From contig CM053146.1 in assembly GCA_028571685.1 (NCBI GenBank), positions 111,141,431 to 111,205,430 of the forward strand: a stretch of 64,000 nucleotides of DNA, given 5' to 3'. This document shows, piece after piece, positions 11,414-24,834 of the stretch; the stretch's first letter is position 1, and each line of letters starts with the position of its first letter. The stretch is from Heterohyrax brucei (lineage: Eukaryota; Chordata; Mammalia; Hyracoidea; Procaviidae). Below the pieces are notes generated by a model. It was not told the origin of the DNA. It worked only from the letters and a program-made list of their open reading frames with translations, and ran no database searches. A program made the position numbers and the translations under genes.

Positions 11414-12889
11414 CTGTAAGGTAAACACAAAGAACGGTCAAAGACTTTGCTATGTTATTCCTTAGCTCAAAAAAAAAAAAAAAGGCAGCCCTCTAACAAG
11501 TACACATTCACTGAGCAGTAAGTATGTAGCAAAACTATTTAAACTATTTCATATCTCTCTTGCCAAAGTCAAATATCTAGACTCAGTCTGCCCACTGAGC
11601 TTATTAAAAGGTCTGTTGACAGTGTAATATAATACACAGGGAAGAAAAGACTACCACCTACAATTAAGCTGTGCTTTGTTCAGGCAACAGACTTGTTTGT
11701 TGGTTGTTATAAAGAATGGAGTTCAACCTGAAAACTCACCATGTTAACTTTACATCACATACATATTAAGATTAGTTTTTAAATGCTCTAGGAACAAATG
11801 AAGACTTAAATGCTAGTTAACTGAGAATTTCTAGAATCTCTTCAGTAATGTCTCATATCCAAGTAGCTTTATTAATTTATATTTTTCAGTAATGCACAAA
11901 AAGATTATGTTATTCAAACAGAATAGCAGTCATTTTCCCAAACCAATCTCAATTCAATACCAACATGCCTCAAAATTCAAAGAGCTGGAAGATAAAAGCT
12001 TCGATTTAAAAATAACTTTCAAAATTCACTGTTAAATAGAAAGCTTGGCTTGGCATATGAGAATTACAGTATAAAGGTTTACAAACTAAATGTTTAATAA
12101 AGGGATGGAAAAATAAACATGTAGACAGAAATGGTCAATGCATTTCAACACAGATTTTCATATTTTTAAGGTCACCAAAACTCAAGAAAATAAAGGTAAA
12201 GAGGCTGTCTTGTTTGTGTGAACCATAAATGTACTGGGGCCAAATTTATGATTTTTATGCAAAAGGCTATAGCATGGCCACTGTGTTCTGGGAACAGTTC
12301 ATACCAGCAGGAATATTATAAGACCCATCTGCTTATTCCAGGTTGTGTGCAAATTCTCACTGTTTGCCATCTGCATATCTGGAGGAAATTACTTCCTACC
12401 TTATGCTTTTTATAGAAAGATTTTGAATGATTCAAAGTTGGATAAGGGAGCACTATGTAAGCAAAAGACATCTGAATGCATTTAATAAATACTAGCATTA
12501 AGTGCTATTATGCTTTGTATGCGACGGTAATTGTTAACTTTTAGTAAAACATACACTTCATTCTGAAACCAGCTCTAAATGTGCTCATGTGTCAGAGATT
12601 AGAAAGTTACCGCACCCCACTGTTTAAAGCTACAGTGTCCAGGGAACTCCTCTGGGAGGATATGGACATACACACGGACATCTCACTTCACAAAACATAA
12701 GCGAAATTTTGTCCTACTGCCTAACAGTGAAAATAATAGTAATAATAAATAAGAATCTTTCAGTAAAGTGAATAAGGCTGTCAACTGTTTCCTTGTCAGT
12801 TTTTTAAAGACAGTTTTATCATCACCATCAATTTTTTAAAAAAATATAATTGAAACCCTACAAACCTGCTTTTTTCCCCTTAGTATTTA

Positions 12890-13565
12890 TGTAACAGTAC
12901 CCCCAAAGATGTCCATATTCTAATGCCAAGGACCTGCAAATATAGTAGGCTGCCTGTTAAAAGAGACTTAAGGCTGCTAATCAGTTGACCTTAATTAAGA
13001 TAAGGAGACTATACTGGCTACCCAAGAGGGTCATAACCACCAAAAACAAAAAACCCAGTGCCAATGAGTCCATGCCGACTTATGGTGACCCTATAGGACA
13101 CAGCAGAACTGCCCCACAGAGTTTCCAAGGAGCACCTGGAGGATCTGAACTGCCAACCTTTTGGTTAGCAGCCATAGATAGCACTTAACCACTACGCGAC
13201 CAGGGCTTCCAACATAATCACAGGAGTCTTTAAAAGTAGAAGAGGAAAGCAGAAACAGAATCACAGAAAAAGATGTGAGAACGGAAACTGGAAACTGGAC
13301 CAGAGCCATGCTACGTTACTGGCTTTGAAGGTGGAAGAAGGGGCCATGAGCCAGGCAATGTGCGCACTCTTTCGAAGCCAGAAACGGGGAAAGGTACATA
13401 CTCCCCAGGAGCCTCCAGAAAAGAACAAAGGCCAGAGGACACATCTTGATTTTAGCCTAGTGAGACCCATGCTGACTTCAGGAAACATAAGATAATAAAT
13501 TTGAACTGTTTTAAGCAGCTAAGTCTGTGACAAATTGTTATGGTAGCAACAGAAAACTAATACAG
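12890..13565 (+). mobile_element. MLT1-type LTR, sense, interrupted by AfroSINE
   Basis: cccccaaagatgtccatatt start; typical 3' end aagcagctaagtctgtgac, then aacagaaaactaatac. Confidence 0.8.
13041..13210 (-). mobile_element. AfroSINE, antisense, with TSD
   Basis: Flanked by cataaccac (13032-13040) and cataatcac (13213-13221). Inserted in an MLT1-type LTR. Confidence 0.93.
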
Positions 13566-14315
13566 TATTCCATACACATCTTCATCAGTATTTACGGATC
13601 TATCTTGGGTTGTTTCTTTTTTAAGCATGGTTAATATATTTGACTTCTTTCAAGAACATATGCCTGCCTGAAATGCAAATAGAGTAATTAAAAAAGAGAA
13701 AGAACTGCTGAGGAAGCATACCCAAAGGGGAGTTTTACAGTTAAATGTCAGAAATTTGTGTTACAAAGGTTTTCCTCACCTACTTACATATGGGCAGTGT
13801 TCACCAACTCCATTTATTCTAACACTCTTTCTCAGTTGTGTATCCATACAGAAAAAGAAAGTCAACCAAAAAAATTGTTCTTCAAATTTTTTAGTTCTGG
13901 CATTGTTTGACTTTTTAACTCTTACAAAATGACCTAATCCCGGGGCTCCTTTTCCTGCAGGGCTATCTTCTTCTAGATGAGCCAGGAAGCTCCTTCCTGT
14001 GTTACAGAACGTCTCCTTCCTAGACCTCAGTACATCACCTAGCTCTGACAGAGAAACTGTGTGATGTTGTGTAGAGAGTGCTCACTTGGCCTTACAAAAT
14101 ATGGGGTCTGTGTTTGCTTCTCATGGCCTATCCAGAGATCTACGGCATCTCTATAAAACAAGCAAACTGGAAAAACTACATTCATGTTAAACTATGCTGT
14201 TCTACACTTTCAATTATCTCCTTTACAGCCAAAGAGAAAAGTAATGAAACTCAGGTAGTCCTTTAAAACAAAATGCAAACTTCGTTTCTTAATGAACTGA
14301 CGCCACTTTTACATC

Positions 14316-14497
14316 CCACCGGTGGCACAGTAATTAGAGCACTCAACTGCTAACCAAAGGATTGATGGTTCAAAACCACTGGTGGTGCGGGAGGAGAACA
14401 ATGTGGCAAACAACTTCCACAAAGGTTCACAGACTTAGAAACCCTATGGGGCTACTGTGAGCCAGAACTGACTCAAAGGCAGTGGGTTGGGTTGGGT
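14316..14497 (+). mobile_element. AfroSINE, sense
   Basis: ccggtggcacagtaattag start; gaaaccctatggggc and cagaactgactc body. Confidence 0.88.
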
Positions 14498-16333
14498 TTG
14501 CTGGTGTACCCAATCCACTGACACTTGTCCCTTTAATACTAGCTTATTACCCTGACAGCTTCGTTTGTTTTCTGTTTGGTTTATTTTGCTGTGATCATTG
14601 TCTTTTTAAACAAATCTCACCTCAGAAAGGTTATCTTGTGTACAAGATTAAATGTTGCCTCATTTAAAGGCTAAAGCAAAATAGCTACCTTGTGTTGCAG
14701 GTACAGTTTCAACATCACATCTGGAAGTGCTCTGAAAAAATTGGTCTGTGTATCCTAACTACTATCCTAACATCTACAGATCTGTAACACCTTAACTAGA
14801 AATCCAACATCCCAAAGGCTCTAGAGATCAAGTTTTTTCATAATTCTTCCGACAGCAAGATCTTACCTGACCTGAATGAATGTGAGGTTGTTTTAGACTT
14901 TATCTCATTTTCTGTGAATATTCATATATTTTGCTGCGGGAATATATTAATATGGTTATAGGGTGGTACCCCCACACAGTACTGAGAGTATTGTATAATA
15001 TATGGCTTATGTGCTTTATTCTTAAAAAACACACACATCTGCTTTATTCCAAATGCATTTAGTCCCAAAGATTTCAAATGAGATTATAAACCTGTATTTT
15101 AAACAAAACTATCATGTTTGTTAGGGCTACCCAACTTCTAACTATTCTATACCTGGGCAACTGACTGAAAGAGACCAATATTTGAGCTCATTCCAAGGAA
15201 AGATGATCAAATGAAACACAAAAATTATCAAACAATATCATTACCATCAGCTTGTCATACTGTGGGGACTTGCATGCTGCTGTTGCCAGAAGCTATGCCA
15301 CTGGTATTCAGATACCAGCAGGGTCACCCAGGGTGAACAGGTTTCAGCTGAGCTTCCAGACTAAGACAGACTACGAAGAAGGACCTATTAGTCTACTTCT
15401 GAACACCATTAGCCCACGAAAAACGTTACGAATAGCAGTGGTACACTGTCTAATACAGGCCAGAAGATGGGCTCCACTCCCAGGTCAGAAGGCACTCAAA
15501 ATATGACTGGGGAAAAGCTGCCTCTGCAAAGCAGAGTTGAACTCAATGACACAGAGGGAGTCCAGCTTTTGGGATCATGGAATATACAACGAGTGAATCT
15601 AGGAAAACTGGAAATTGTCAAAAAGGAAATAGAACACATAAACATCGATATTCTATGCATTAGTGAGCTGAAATGAACCGGTACTGGTCATTCTAAATTG
15701 AGCAATCATATGGTCTACTACGTCAGGAAAGGAAGCTTGAAAAGGAATGGTGTTGCACTCATCGCCAAGAATATTTCAAGACCCTGAAAAACAATGCTAT
15801 CAATGACAGAATAATATCCATATGACTAAAATGAAGACCAGGTAATATGACTATTACTCAAATTTATGCACCAACCACTAAGGCCAAAGATGAAGACATT
15901 GAAGGTTTTTAACGGCTTCTACAGTCTGAAAATGATTGAACATGAAATCAGGATGCATTGATAATTAATGGTGCTTGGAATACCAAAGAAGATCAGTAGT
16001 TGGAAATACAGTGCTGGTGACAGAAACAGTGGCAGAGATCATATGATAGAATTTTGCAAGACCAACGACTTCTTCATTGCAAATACGTTTTTTCACCAAC
16101 ATAAACGGCAACTAACAAATGGAATACACAGGAATCAAGCTGACCACATCTGTGGAAGGAAGATGATGGAAAAGCTCAATATCAGCAGCCAGAACAAGGA
16201 TAGGTACCAGTTATGGCACAGAGCATCAACTGCTCATATGCAAGTTCAAATTAAAACTGAACAAAATTAGAAAAATGTTCATGAAAGTCAAGGTTTGATC
16301 ACGAGTATATTCCACCTGAGTCTGGAGACCATC

Positions 16334-16862
16334 TGTCAAGGACTGAATTCTGTTCCCTCACAAATATGTGTGGTAATTCCGCTGGGTCTGGAATCCTTGT
16401 ATTCTGTGATTGCCCTCCACTTTGTTAATCCTAATTTCTGCTTGTGGCTAATAGATAGGATGATTATGCTATAAAAAGAGTTAGGGTAGGACGGCCACAC
16501 TCTTGCAAAGGAGTTTCCCTTGAATGTGGCTTGTACCACTTCTTATCCTTTCATCCTATGGGAAATAAAAGGAAAGGGGAGAAAGCAGAGAATTGGGAAT
16601 CTCACACTATCAAGAAAGTAGCACCAGAAGGAGAGCACGTCCTTCAGACCTGAGGTTCCTGCACCAAGATGCTCCCTGAAAAAGACTGATGCAACACAAG
16701 GATTTTCCTCCAGAACTGACAAGGGGGAAAGCCTTCCCCTGGAGCAGACATCCTGAATTTGGACTTCTAGCCTACAGAACTGCGTAAGAATAAGCCTTTC
16801 CTAGTTAAAGCTATCCACTCTGTGGTATTTCTGTTTTAGAACAGCACTAGATGACTAAAACA
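16334..16862 (+). mobile_element. MaLR-type solo LTR, sense, inserted in RTE
   Basis: Bounded by TGTCAAGG and ACTAAAACA with a perfect 5-bp duplication ccatc on both sides (16329-16333, 16863-16867). 529 bp; the RTE sequence resumes exactly at the second ccatc. Belongs to the ERVL-MaLR group by its termini and its 3' phrase resembling MLT1. Confidence 0.92.
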
Positions 16863-17592
16863 CCATCTCAAGAAAAGATTTCATGCACTGAACACTAGTG
16901 ACCTAAGATCAGATGAGTTGTGGAATGACATCACAAACATCACACACGAAGAAAGCAAGAAGTCGTTAAAAAGACAGGAAAGAAGAAAAGACCAAACTGG
17001 ATGCCAGACGAGACTCTGAAACTTACTCTTGAACACTGAGTAGGTAAAGCAAAAGGAAGACACGATGAAGTAAAAGAGCTGAACAAAAGATTCCGAAGGA
17101 CAACTCGAGAAGCAAAGCATTATAAGGACATGTGCAAAGCTCTGGAAACAGAAAACCAAAAGAGACAAACACGCTCTGCATTTCGCAAGCTGAAAGAACT
17201 GAAAAAAAATTCAAGTCTTGAGTTGCAATAGTGAAAGAGTCTACAGGGAAAATACTAAACAGCTCAGGAAGCATCAAAAGAAGACAGAAGGAATATACCG
17301 AGTCATTATATCAAAAAGAAGTGGTCAATGTTCAACCATTTCAAGAGTAGCATAGTATCAGGAACTGATGGTACTGAAGGAAGAAGTCAAAGCTGCACTG
17401 AAGGCAATGTGTATAAACACTTCAGGAATTGACAGAATATCAATTGAGATGTTTCAACAAACAGATGCAGTTCTGGAAGTGCTTGGTCATCTATGTCAAG
17501 GAATTTGGAGGACAGTTATCTGGCCAACCAGCTGGAAGAGATCCATATTTATGCCTATTCCTAAGAAAGGTGATCCAAACAAATGTGGAAAT

Positions 17593-18746
17593 CTTTTTTT
17601 AAAATATTTTTTTATTATGATTGAGTGAGAATATATAATCCCATACAAATTTGCATACCTGCCAATGAGGGGCTCCCACTGCTCTCCCTGCCTGGTGACA
17701 GCACACACCTCTTCTCCATTCTGTACACATCATATCCTCCTAAATATCTCTTATCCCCTCTTCTCCACCCTCTCCCCCGCATCCAGTAAGAGGTTAGCTG
17801 GGTGACATCCTATAGATGCATAGAACCATAAAGTGCACACTTGATCAAGTCTGATCCATTTCTGCCTGAAGAGTTGGCCTCCATTGTGATTTATGGACAG
17901 GGGCAGCACCAGGGCCAGGGGCCATGCTCCCAAGGGAACCCCGAGGCCCCTGGACCATCAGTTGCAGTCTTTTAGTGGAGATCTTAAGAGTATACCCCTT
18001 TTTATTTTTGTGTTGCCTGTGAGACTCAACTTTATGAACCCCATCATGGCTCATGGTGACTGGGCACCATCCAGTTCTGCTCCCATGTCAATGTAGTCAC
18101 CTGCTAACATGGGTCTCTCTCTGTCCTGTGGGTTCTCTTTGCCCCATGTCACTTTGGTCCTTGGAGGTCATCCATTCCTGCTGAGTTGGGACCATCTGGT
18201 GTACCTCAGATGGCAGCTTAGCAGCTTTTAAGACCCCAGATGCCACTCACCAATTTGGGGTGCAGAAGACTCTCTTAGCAAAATGCTAGTTGTGCCAATT
18301 AGCCTTGATTTCCCCTGACAGCATGGCTCCCTGCCCCCCCGCCCCAGCTACTCTGTCCTTGCAATATTGGGTTAAGATGGGAGGAGCAATCATGTTGAAG
18401 TCCAGTTAAAATTGATCTTCTTTCTAATGTGTGCTGCCACTGATCTCACCCAACCAAATTTCTATCAACTATCTAACCTATACCCAACTCTCTTCCTCCC
18501 TCCCTCCCCACCCTTGTAGCTGTCAAAGAATCTTTTCTTCTATGCATGAGCCTGTTTTTAAGTTCTTATTGTAAGGGTTTCATACAATATTTGTCCTTTT
18601 GTCACTGACTACTTTCACTCAACATAATGTCCACCAATTAAAACCAGGTTATAAAATGTGTCTTAAAATCATCATTGTTCTTTATCATTGCATTGTGTCC
18701 CATTGAGTATATGTACCATAGTTTACCTATCCATTCCTCTGTTGTT
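17593..18746 (-). mobile_element. L1 LINE 3' end, antisense, inserted in an RTE element
   Basis: Antisense L1 3' UTR: poly-A complement at 17593-17612, ending near gtatatgtaccatagtttacc, the reverse of the terminal ORF2/3' UTR region. Flanking copies of aaatgtggaaat (17581-17592) and aaatgaagaaat (18747-18758) form a 12-bp TSD with two mismatches, and the interrupted RTE reading resumes at the right-hand side. Confidence 0.9.
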
Positions 18747-20064
18747 AAATGAAGAAATTATTAAACAATATCACTAATATCACACAAAAGTAAAATGTGC
18801 AAAAGACCATTCAAAAGCGGCTGCAGCAGTATATTAACAGGGAACTGCCAGAAATTCAGGCCGGACTCAGAAGAGGATGTGGAGCCAGGGATGTCACTGC
18901 TGATGTCAGATACCAAAAAGATGTTTACCTACGTTTTATTGACTATGCAAAGGCATTCCATTGTGGGGATCATAACACATTATGGATAACATTGCAGAGA
19001 ATGGGAGTTTCAAAACACTTAATTGTGCTCATGAGGAATCTATACATGGATCAAAAGGCAGTAGTTTGCATAGAACAAGGGGTTTAAAGTCAAAAAAGGT
19101 TGCATCAGGGTTATATCCTTTCACTATACCTAATTCAATCTGTATGCCAAGCAAATAGTCCAAGAAGTTAGACTGTATGAAGAAGAACAGACTATTAAAA
19201 TCTGCAGAAGACTCATTAAAAAGCTGAGCTGTGCAGATGACACGACCTTGCTTGCTGCAAGTGAAAAAGACTTAAAACACTCATCAATAAAGATCAAAGA
19301 CCACAGACTTTAGCATGGTTTACACCTCACCATTAGGAAAACAAACATCCTCACAAGTGGGCTAATCAGCAACATCATTATAAACAGAAAAAGGACTGAA
19401 ACTGTAAAATATTTTACTTTACTTGGATGCTCAATCAAATGATATGCTGCACTGTACAAACCTGTCAAAAAAGACCTCTTTAAAGTATTTAAAAAAATCA
19501 AAGATGTCACTTTGAGCACTAAGGAGTACCTGACCCAAGCCATGGTGTTTTTAATTTGCCTCACATTCAGGTGAAAGCTGGACAATGACTAAGACAGAGT
19601 AAGAAAAAATTGATGCCTTTGAACTACGGAATATAACATGGACTGTCCAGAGAACTAATAAATCTGTCCTGGGACGTGCTTGAGAAGCAAGGATGCTGAG
19701 ACTTCATCTCACATACTTTGGTCATGTTCTCAGGAAGGACCAGTCCCTGGAGAACGACATCATGTTTAGTAAAGTCAGAGGGTCAGCCATAAACAATAAA
19801 GAGCAAGACCACAACAAGACAGACTAACACAGCGGCTGCAACCACGGGCTCAAACACGACAGTGATTGTGAGGATGGTACAGGGTGCGGCAGTGCTCAGC
19901 CCTGCTGTACCTGGGTCACTATGAGCTGGAACAGACTCAATGACACCTAACAACAACAACAACACATTTCTGTTACACATTTAAAAAATATATATATATA
20001 TACATAGATATATTCTAATATCTTGTTCCCCAATAGATTTGAGGCAGATTACAAAAATATACAG

Positions 20065-20230
20065 ACAAAAAAACAAATCCACTGCCAACAAGTTGGTTGC
20101 GACTCATAGCAAGCCCAGAAGTCAGAGTAGGACTGCCCCATAGAATTTCCAAGGAGCGTCTGGCGAATTTGAACTGCAGACCTTTGGGTTAGCGGAGTAG
20201 CACTTAACCCACTACGCCACCACGGTTTCC
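20065..20230 (-). mobile_element. AfroSINE, antisense
   Basis: caaatccactgccaacaag start; cgccaccacggtttcc end. Lies about 100 bp beyond the RTE tail. Confidence 0.9.
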
Positions 20231-20958
20231 ATATGGAAAAGGCAAGATAAAATAAAGAAATAAAAGCAAAAAGACAATGAATGGAGCTGGGATTAAAATT
20301 AGAATAAAAACCATACAAAGTCCTGCTTACTTACAGGCTGCAGAGTATAGGAGCCTTAGCCTCCTATTACAAGATCTGTACCCCTGCTTATATTTGACCC
20401 ATCATCTCTTTTCTTCTTGAAGGTGTAGCGGCTTTGGGCTGTGAAAGGTCATTTCCTTTGCACAAGCTCTAGGACTTTTTCTAGTACCTTTGCTCTGCCC
20501 TCATCTCCCTTGCATCTAAGATCACGGCCATTGTCATGAAAGCACGAATAACTACTGAAACAACCGCTGATTCTCATTTCTCTCCAGCTGTTCTTCCATC
20601 TACCAGTTTTTCAACAGAATTTATAGACAAGCACAATACCTAGAAGAGCAGATGAAAGAAATCCATGCAGCCTTAGTTACTGAAATTTAAGAATGTGCAA
20701 TTTAGTATGTTTGTAATATTAAGGCAGAAGGACTTTATCCAGAGAATAAAGTTTACTACAGAGGTATACACAGGATAGTACATTATTTAATTTTCTCTTT
20801 GATTTGGCATAATAGTCCAGAAATGAGTCTGGGGACCATTATTCCAAATCCAGACAGGGAGCCACGTACCATGTTTGTCTATAAATTCCATGGAGGCAGG
20901 GCTAAAATTAGCTTAATTTCTGTTATACCCAAGCTGTCCAGCACTATTCTAGAACATG

Positions 20959-21117
20959 GCAAACCAAAAACCTCACTGACATCAACTCGGTTTCAACTCA
21001 TAGTACCTTACAGGGCAGTGAAAAACTGCCCCATAGGGTTTGCAGCTCGTGTATTCAAAATGTGGGCCTTTCAGCTGGCAGGCCAAAGCTTAATCACTGT
21101 GCCACAGGGGTGCCCCA
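20959..21117 (-). mobile_element. AfroSINE, antisense
   Basis: gacatcaactcggtttc, then actgccccatagggtt; tgtgccacaggggtgcccc end. Confidence 0.85.
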
Positions 21118-21374
21118 GGTCTATATAAATAAATGCACATCTGCCCTGAAGGAGTTTATGTTTTTGTCTGAAAGACATAACATCCTAGTTAGATACCGTC
21201 ATGGTGTGATTGGCAAAGCTGGGCCTTCCGTCTTCTTGTTTTCCTGTCCTTTATTGATTGAAATAGTATAACAGTAATATGATCAGTAATTACTGTAGTT
21301 TTGAGCATAGTCACAATTGTTGATTAGAATGACTAGATGTTAAGAAACACTGAACATAAAAAACAAGAATTTAA

Positions 21375-21425
21375 GACAGTATGGTGCCTTTCACACAGTA
21401 AGTGCTTAATAAATTTTTGGTTTTA
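21375..21425 (+). mobile_element. MIR 3' fragment
   Basis: acacagtaagtgcttaataaa segment. Confidence 0.55.
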
Positions 21426-21884
21426 GAGCCTGTCATGTTTACATGTGGATTAAAGCAACCTGTGACTCAAACACCTGGCTTACAAATAAATCCTCAGTAC
21501 TCTAACAACTGCTGCTTCCAGAGTATCCTGCAGTGAAGCCTTCATCAACCACCAGAGAAGTTACAGGGACTAATCTGACAATAAAGCCTTGACAAACCAT
21601 TATAGAAGGTTAAAGCCACTTCAAATCTCAATCTTCTCAACTTTAATTGCCACACAGAAGGCATCACCTGATGCCACTATGGGAGATGACTAACCCTTTA
21701 AAACATCTTGACCCAGACACCACAGTAGATTAACACATTAATAAATTTAGGAGGCTGGCCTTGAGCATTACTTACTGTTTATAATGTTGTTTCTAATGAC
21801 ATAATGCATTTATTTACTAAGTCATTCATTAAAAACATAAACTCCTGGAGGTCGGAAACTATGCCTTCATCCAGATTTCTTGAT

Positions 21885-22020
21885 TCCTTGTTTTGGGGGC
21901 TTAATGTCACAATGCAGGGAGAGCAACCAGTGTCACACAACAATGTGTGTATAAATTTTTGTATGAGAAACTGACTTGAATCACAAACTTTCACTTAAAA
22001 GCACAATAAAAATTAAGAGG
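21885..22020 (+). mobile_element. L1 3' terminus, sense, short
   Basis: Reverse-complement similarity to 22745-22860, ending in the acttaaaagcacaataaa tail. An extremely 5'-truncated sense copy of the same L1 lineage, 0.7 kb from an inverted partner. Confidence 0.75.
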
Positions 22021-22744
22021 AAAGAAAGAAACTATGCCTTATACATTGGTACAATCTTAAAACCCATAGTAACCACTGGGCAGAAGCTGGCTAAATGTAT
22101 GTGAGGACTTCACAGAAAGATCTTAAACTCTAGGTCCATGGACTTCCAAATAACGTAGCTTTCTAGTGCCTTATAAAAAGTCAGTATCAGATGCAAAAAG
22201 TATCTTTGCATAATAGACACTCTCAGACACAAACTTGCTAGCGGTATTTCCTAGTATTGAAGACACCTCTTTTGATGTCACTTTACAAATATTAGACAAC
22301 CCAGAGATGCACAGTACCTTTTCATTAGTAAATGAAGACAGTTTTAGGTACTATCAGAGAAACCAAGCCTTCATTATCTCTTTCTTGATGTTCAGCCTTA
22401 ACTAAAACCTCCCTTTTTCTGATTGTGGCAATCTCCTAAAAGGAATATTACCCGTGGGGAGAAGGGGTTAGTATAAACATGGTACAATAAACGCCCACCA
22501 ATGCCCTTAGCTTCTTTGGTACCCATGGTATATTTTTTAAAGGCATTTTTTTATGATTACTAAAATTACCATGAAACACTCTAATACATTTTATAACACT
22601 AGCAACTGAATTCCAAATTCTCAGGTAATGTAACAAATTGACTGGCATTACATTGCACAGTATAATTCATGGTACAAATTATGCATTCCTTTAGTGTTCT
22701 GCTACTATTCTTTTATTGAAATGTCCATAATTTTTTCCTTCTTT

Positions 22745-23405
22745 CAAATTGTGCTTTAAGTGAAACTTGACAGTTCAACTCAGTTTCTTATGCAAAAATT
22801 TATACACACATTGCTATCTGACCCTGGCTGCCCTTCCTATAACGTGGCAGCCAGCCAAGCCAAGCACACAGCCCACTTATCTTTTCCACCCTGTATTTCC
22901 TGTGTCCATTCAACCAGGTCCTGTCCCCTTTTGTCTTTTCATCTCACCTCTGGATAGCAGCTTCCTGGAGTCTCATGTATCTACTTTAGCCAAGAAGCAC
23001 ATGCACGCTTCACCAGTATCTATTTACATCTTACAGGCCAGCCCAGTCTTCGAAGAGTTTGTTTGGGGGATGGCTTTAATTTCGGGCTAACAGTCTGAGG
23101 GCCATGTCTTCTGGGGTCCCTCCAGTTTCAGTCAGACCACCAAGTCTGGTTTTTCTACGTGACTTTGGGTCACGCATCTCACTTTTCTCCTGCTCTGTCA
23201 GGGACTCTGTTGTGCTCCCCATCAGGGAGGTCACTGGGAGTAGACAAGCACCAACTAGTTCTTCTGATCTCATCTGATTAAATCTCTGATTTAAGTGGTA
23301 ACCCATTCTATCTTTTGGGCTCATATTTTTCTTGTGTCTTTGGTGTTCTTCATTCTCCTCTGCTCTAGGAGGACTGGGAAGAATTTATGCATCTTAGACG
23401 GTCAT
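22745..23405 (-). mobile_element. L1 3' UTR, antisense, proximal part
   Basis: Elephant-type L1 3' UTR in reverse: the tgtgctttaagtgaaa start, then the tccagtttcagtcagacca region and the agttcttctgatctca region. Interrupted at 23406 by an LTR and continued at 23961. Confidence 0.85.
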
Positions 23406-23955
23406 TGTCTTAGTCATCTGGTTCTGCTCCAACAGGAATATTGTGAGTGGATGGCTTTAACAAAGAGGTTTATTCTTATACAGTACAAGTGCAAATTCAG
23501 GGTGTCAGCTCCAGGGAAAGGCTTTCTCTCTCTGTCAGTTCTAGAGGAAAGTCCTTGTGTTGTATCAGTCTTTCTTTGGTCTGAAAGCATCTTGGCGCAG
23601 GAACCTCAGGTCCAAAGGATGCACTCTTGACATTACTTTCTTGATGGCATGATGTCCCCATTTCTTTGCTTACTTCCCTTTTCTTCTGTCTCTTGTAGAA
23701 TGAAGGATAAAAGGTGGTACAAGCCACACTCTAGGGAAACTACTTCACACTGAAGAAGGGAGGTGACCTTCATAAAGGTTTTACAGTCTCACCCTAATCC
23801 TCTTTACCACAATCCAGTCTATTACCACAGCCAGAGATTAGAATTTACAGCATAAGAAAATCACAAACCGCAGGGCAATCATACAACACTGGGAATCACA
23901 GCTCAGCCAAATTACTACATACATTTTTGGGACAGACACAATTTAATTCATGACA
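23406..23955 (-). mobile_element. MaLR-type solo LTR, antisense, inserted in L1
   Basis: Bounded by TGTCTTAG and CATGACA with a perfect 5-bp duplication gtcat at 23401-23405 and 23956-23960. 550 bp. Same family as the LTRs at 37.4, 39.5 and 41.7 kb. Confidence 0.93.
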
Positions 23956-23960
23956 GTCAT

Positions 23961-24420
23961 TTACTAGCTTTCAGGATACCACATATCACTCACCGAAGTG
24001 GGATGCAGAATATTTTCTTAATAAACTTTGTTATGAGCCCAGTTATCTGCCCCCCTCTACTCTGTCCTTCAAAGTGTTTGCCTGTATCCAGGAAACTTCT
24101 TAGCTTTTGATTTAGTCCAGTTGTGCTAACTTCCCCTGTATCGTGTGTTGTCCTCCCTGTCACCTAAGATAATTCTTGTATACTGTTTAATTAGTAAATA
24201 CCCCTGTTTCTCCCTCCTCACCTTTGTAACTATCAAAGACTGTTTTCCTCTATGTTCAAACCTTTCCTTGAGTTCTTACAGTAGTCTCATACCTTTGTCC
24301 TTTTGCGACTAATTTCACTCAACATAATGCCTCTCAGATTTATCCATGCTATAAGACGTTTTACAGATTCACTCTTTACTGTTGCATAGTATTCCATAAA
24401 ATATCCACAATTTTTCTTAA
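23961..24420 (-). mobile_element. L1 3' UTR, antisense, distal part
   Basis: Continuation of the element above after the LTR insertion. Includes cctttgtccttttgcgactaa and gcatagtattccata, the reverse of the L1 terminal region. Confidence 0.85.
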
Positions 24421-24639
24421 AAAGGCAATTATTACAGATATAAGTTCAAAATATGCTACCTTATTTTATTAATCAATACCATCTAGTGCTTAAGGTCACT
24501 GAGAGGCCTTAAGAACGTACACACAATTGAAAATATTACTCCAAAGACTTAACTTTCACTTACACTGGAAGTTCTAGAAACAGGTATTCTTATTAGGAAT
24601 GAAGTATTTGCTTTTTAGTGGACTCATTTAAATATTAAT

Positions 24640-24834
24640 GGAGTCCCTAAGTGGTACAGACTATTAAGGAGCTCAGCTGCTACCCAAAAGGTTGAAGGTT
24701 TGAGTCTAGCCAAGTAATGTCTTGGAAGAAACACTTGGTGACCTGCCACTGAAAAACACTACCGAGCACAGCTCTACTCTGACACACACAAGGTATCCAG
24801 TAGCCAGAGTCTGCTCGAAGCCAACTCAACAACC
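24640..24834 (+). mobile_element. AfroSINE variant, sense
   Basis: ggagtccctaagtggtac start; the 3' half (agcacagctctactctgac) differs from the common type, suggesting another subfamily. Confidence 0.8.

Larger units (their letters stand above)
11414..15246. other. ALS2 intron 1, left part
   Basis: Holds an MLT1-type LTR with its nested SINE and one further AfroSINE. The gaps (11414-12889, 13566-14315, 14498-15246) show nothing recognisable. Confidence 0.6.
15247..19962 (+). mobile_element. RTE/BovB-type LINE, near full length, twice interrupted
   Basis: Sense copy beginning in the 5' leader (accagcagggtcacccaggg), with the apurinic-endonuclease region around 15580-16270, a central linker 16863-17592 and the reverse-transcriptase region 18759-19560, ending in an (aac)n tail at 19949-19965. 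A MaLR LTR interrupts it at 16334-16862 and an L1 at 17593-18746. The RT core reads SCADDTT near 19228 where the 50.2-kb copy has YADDT. Many stops and frameshifts make it non-functional. Confidence 0.9.
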
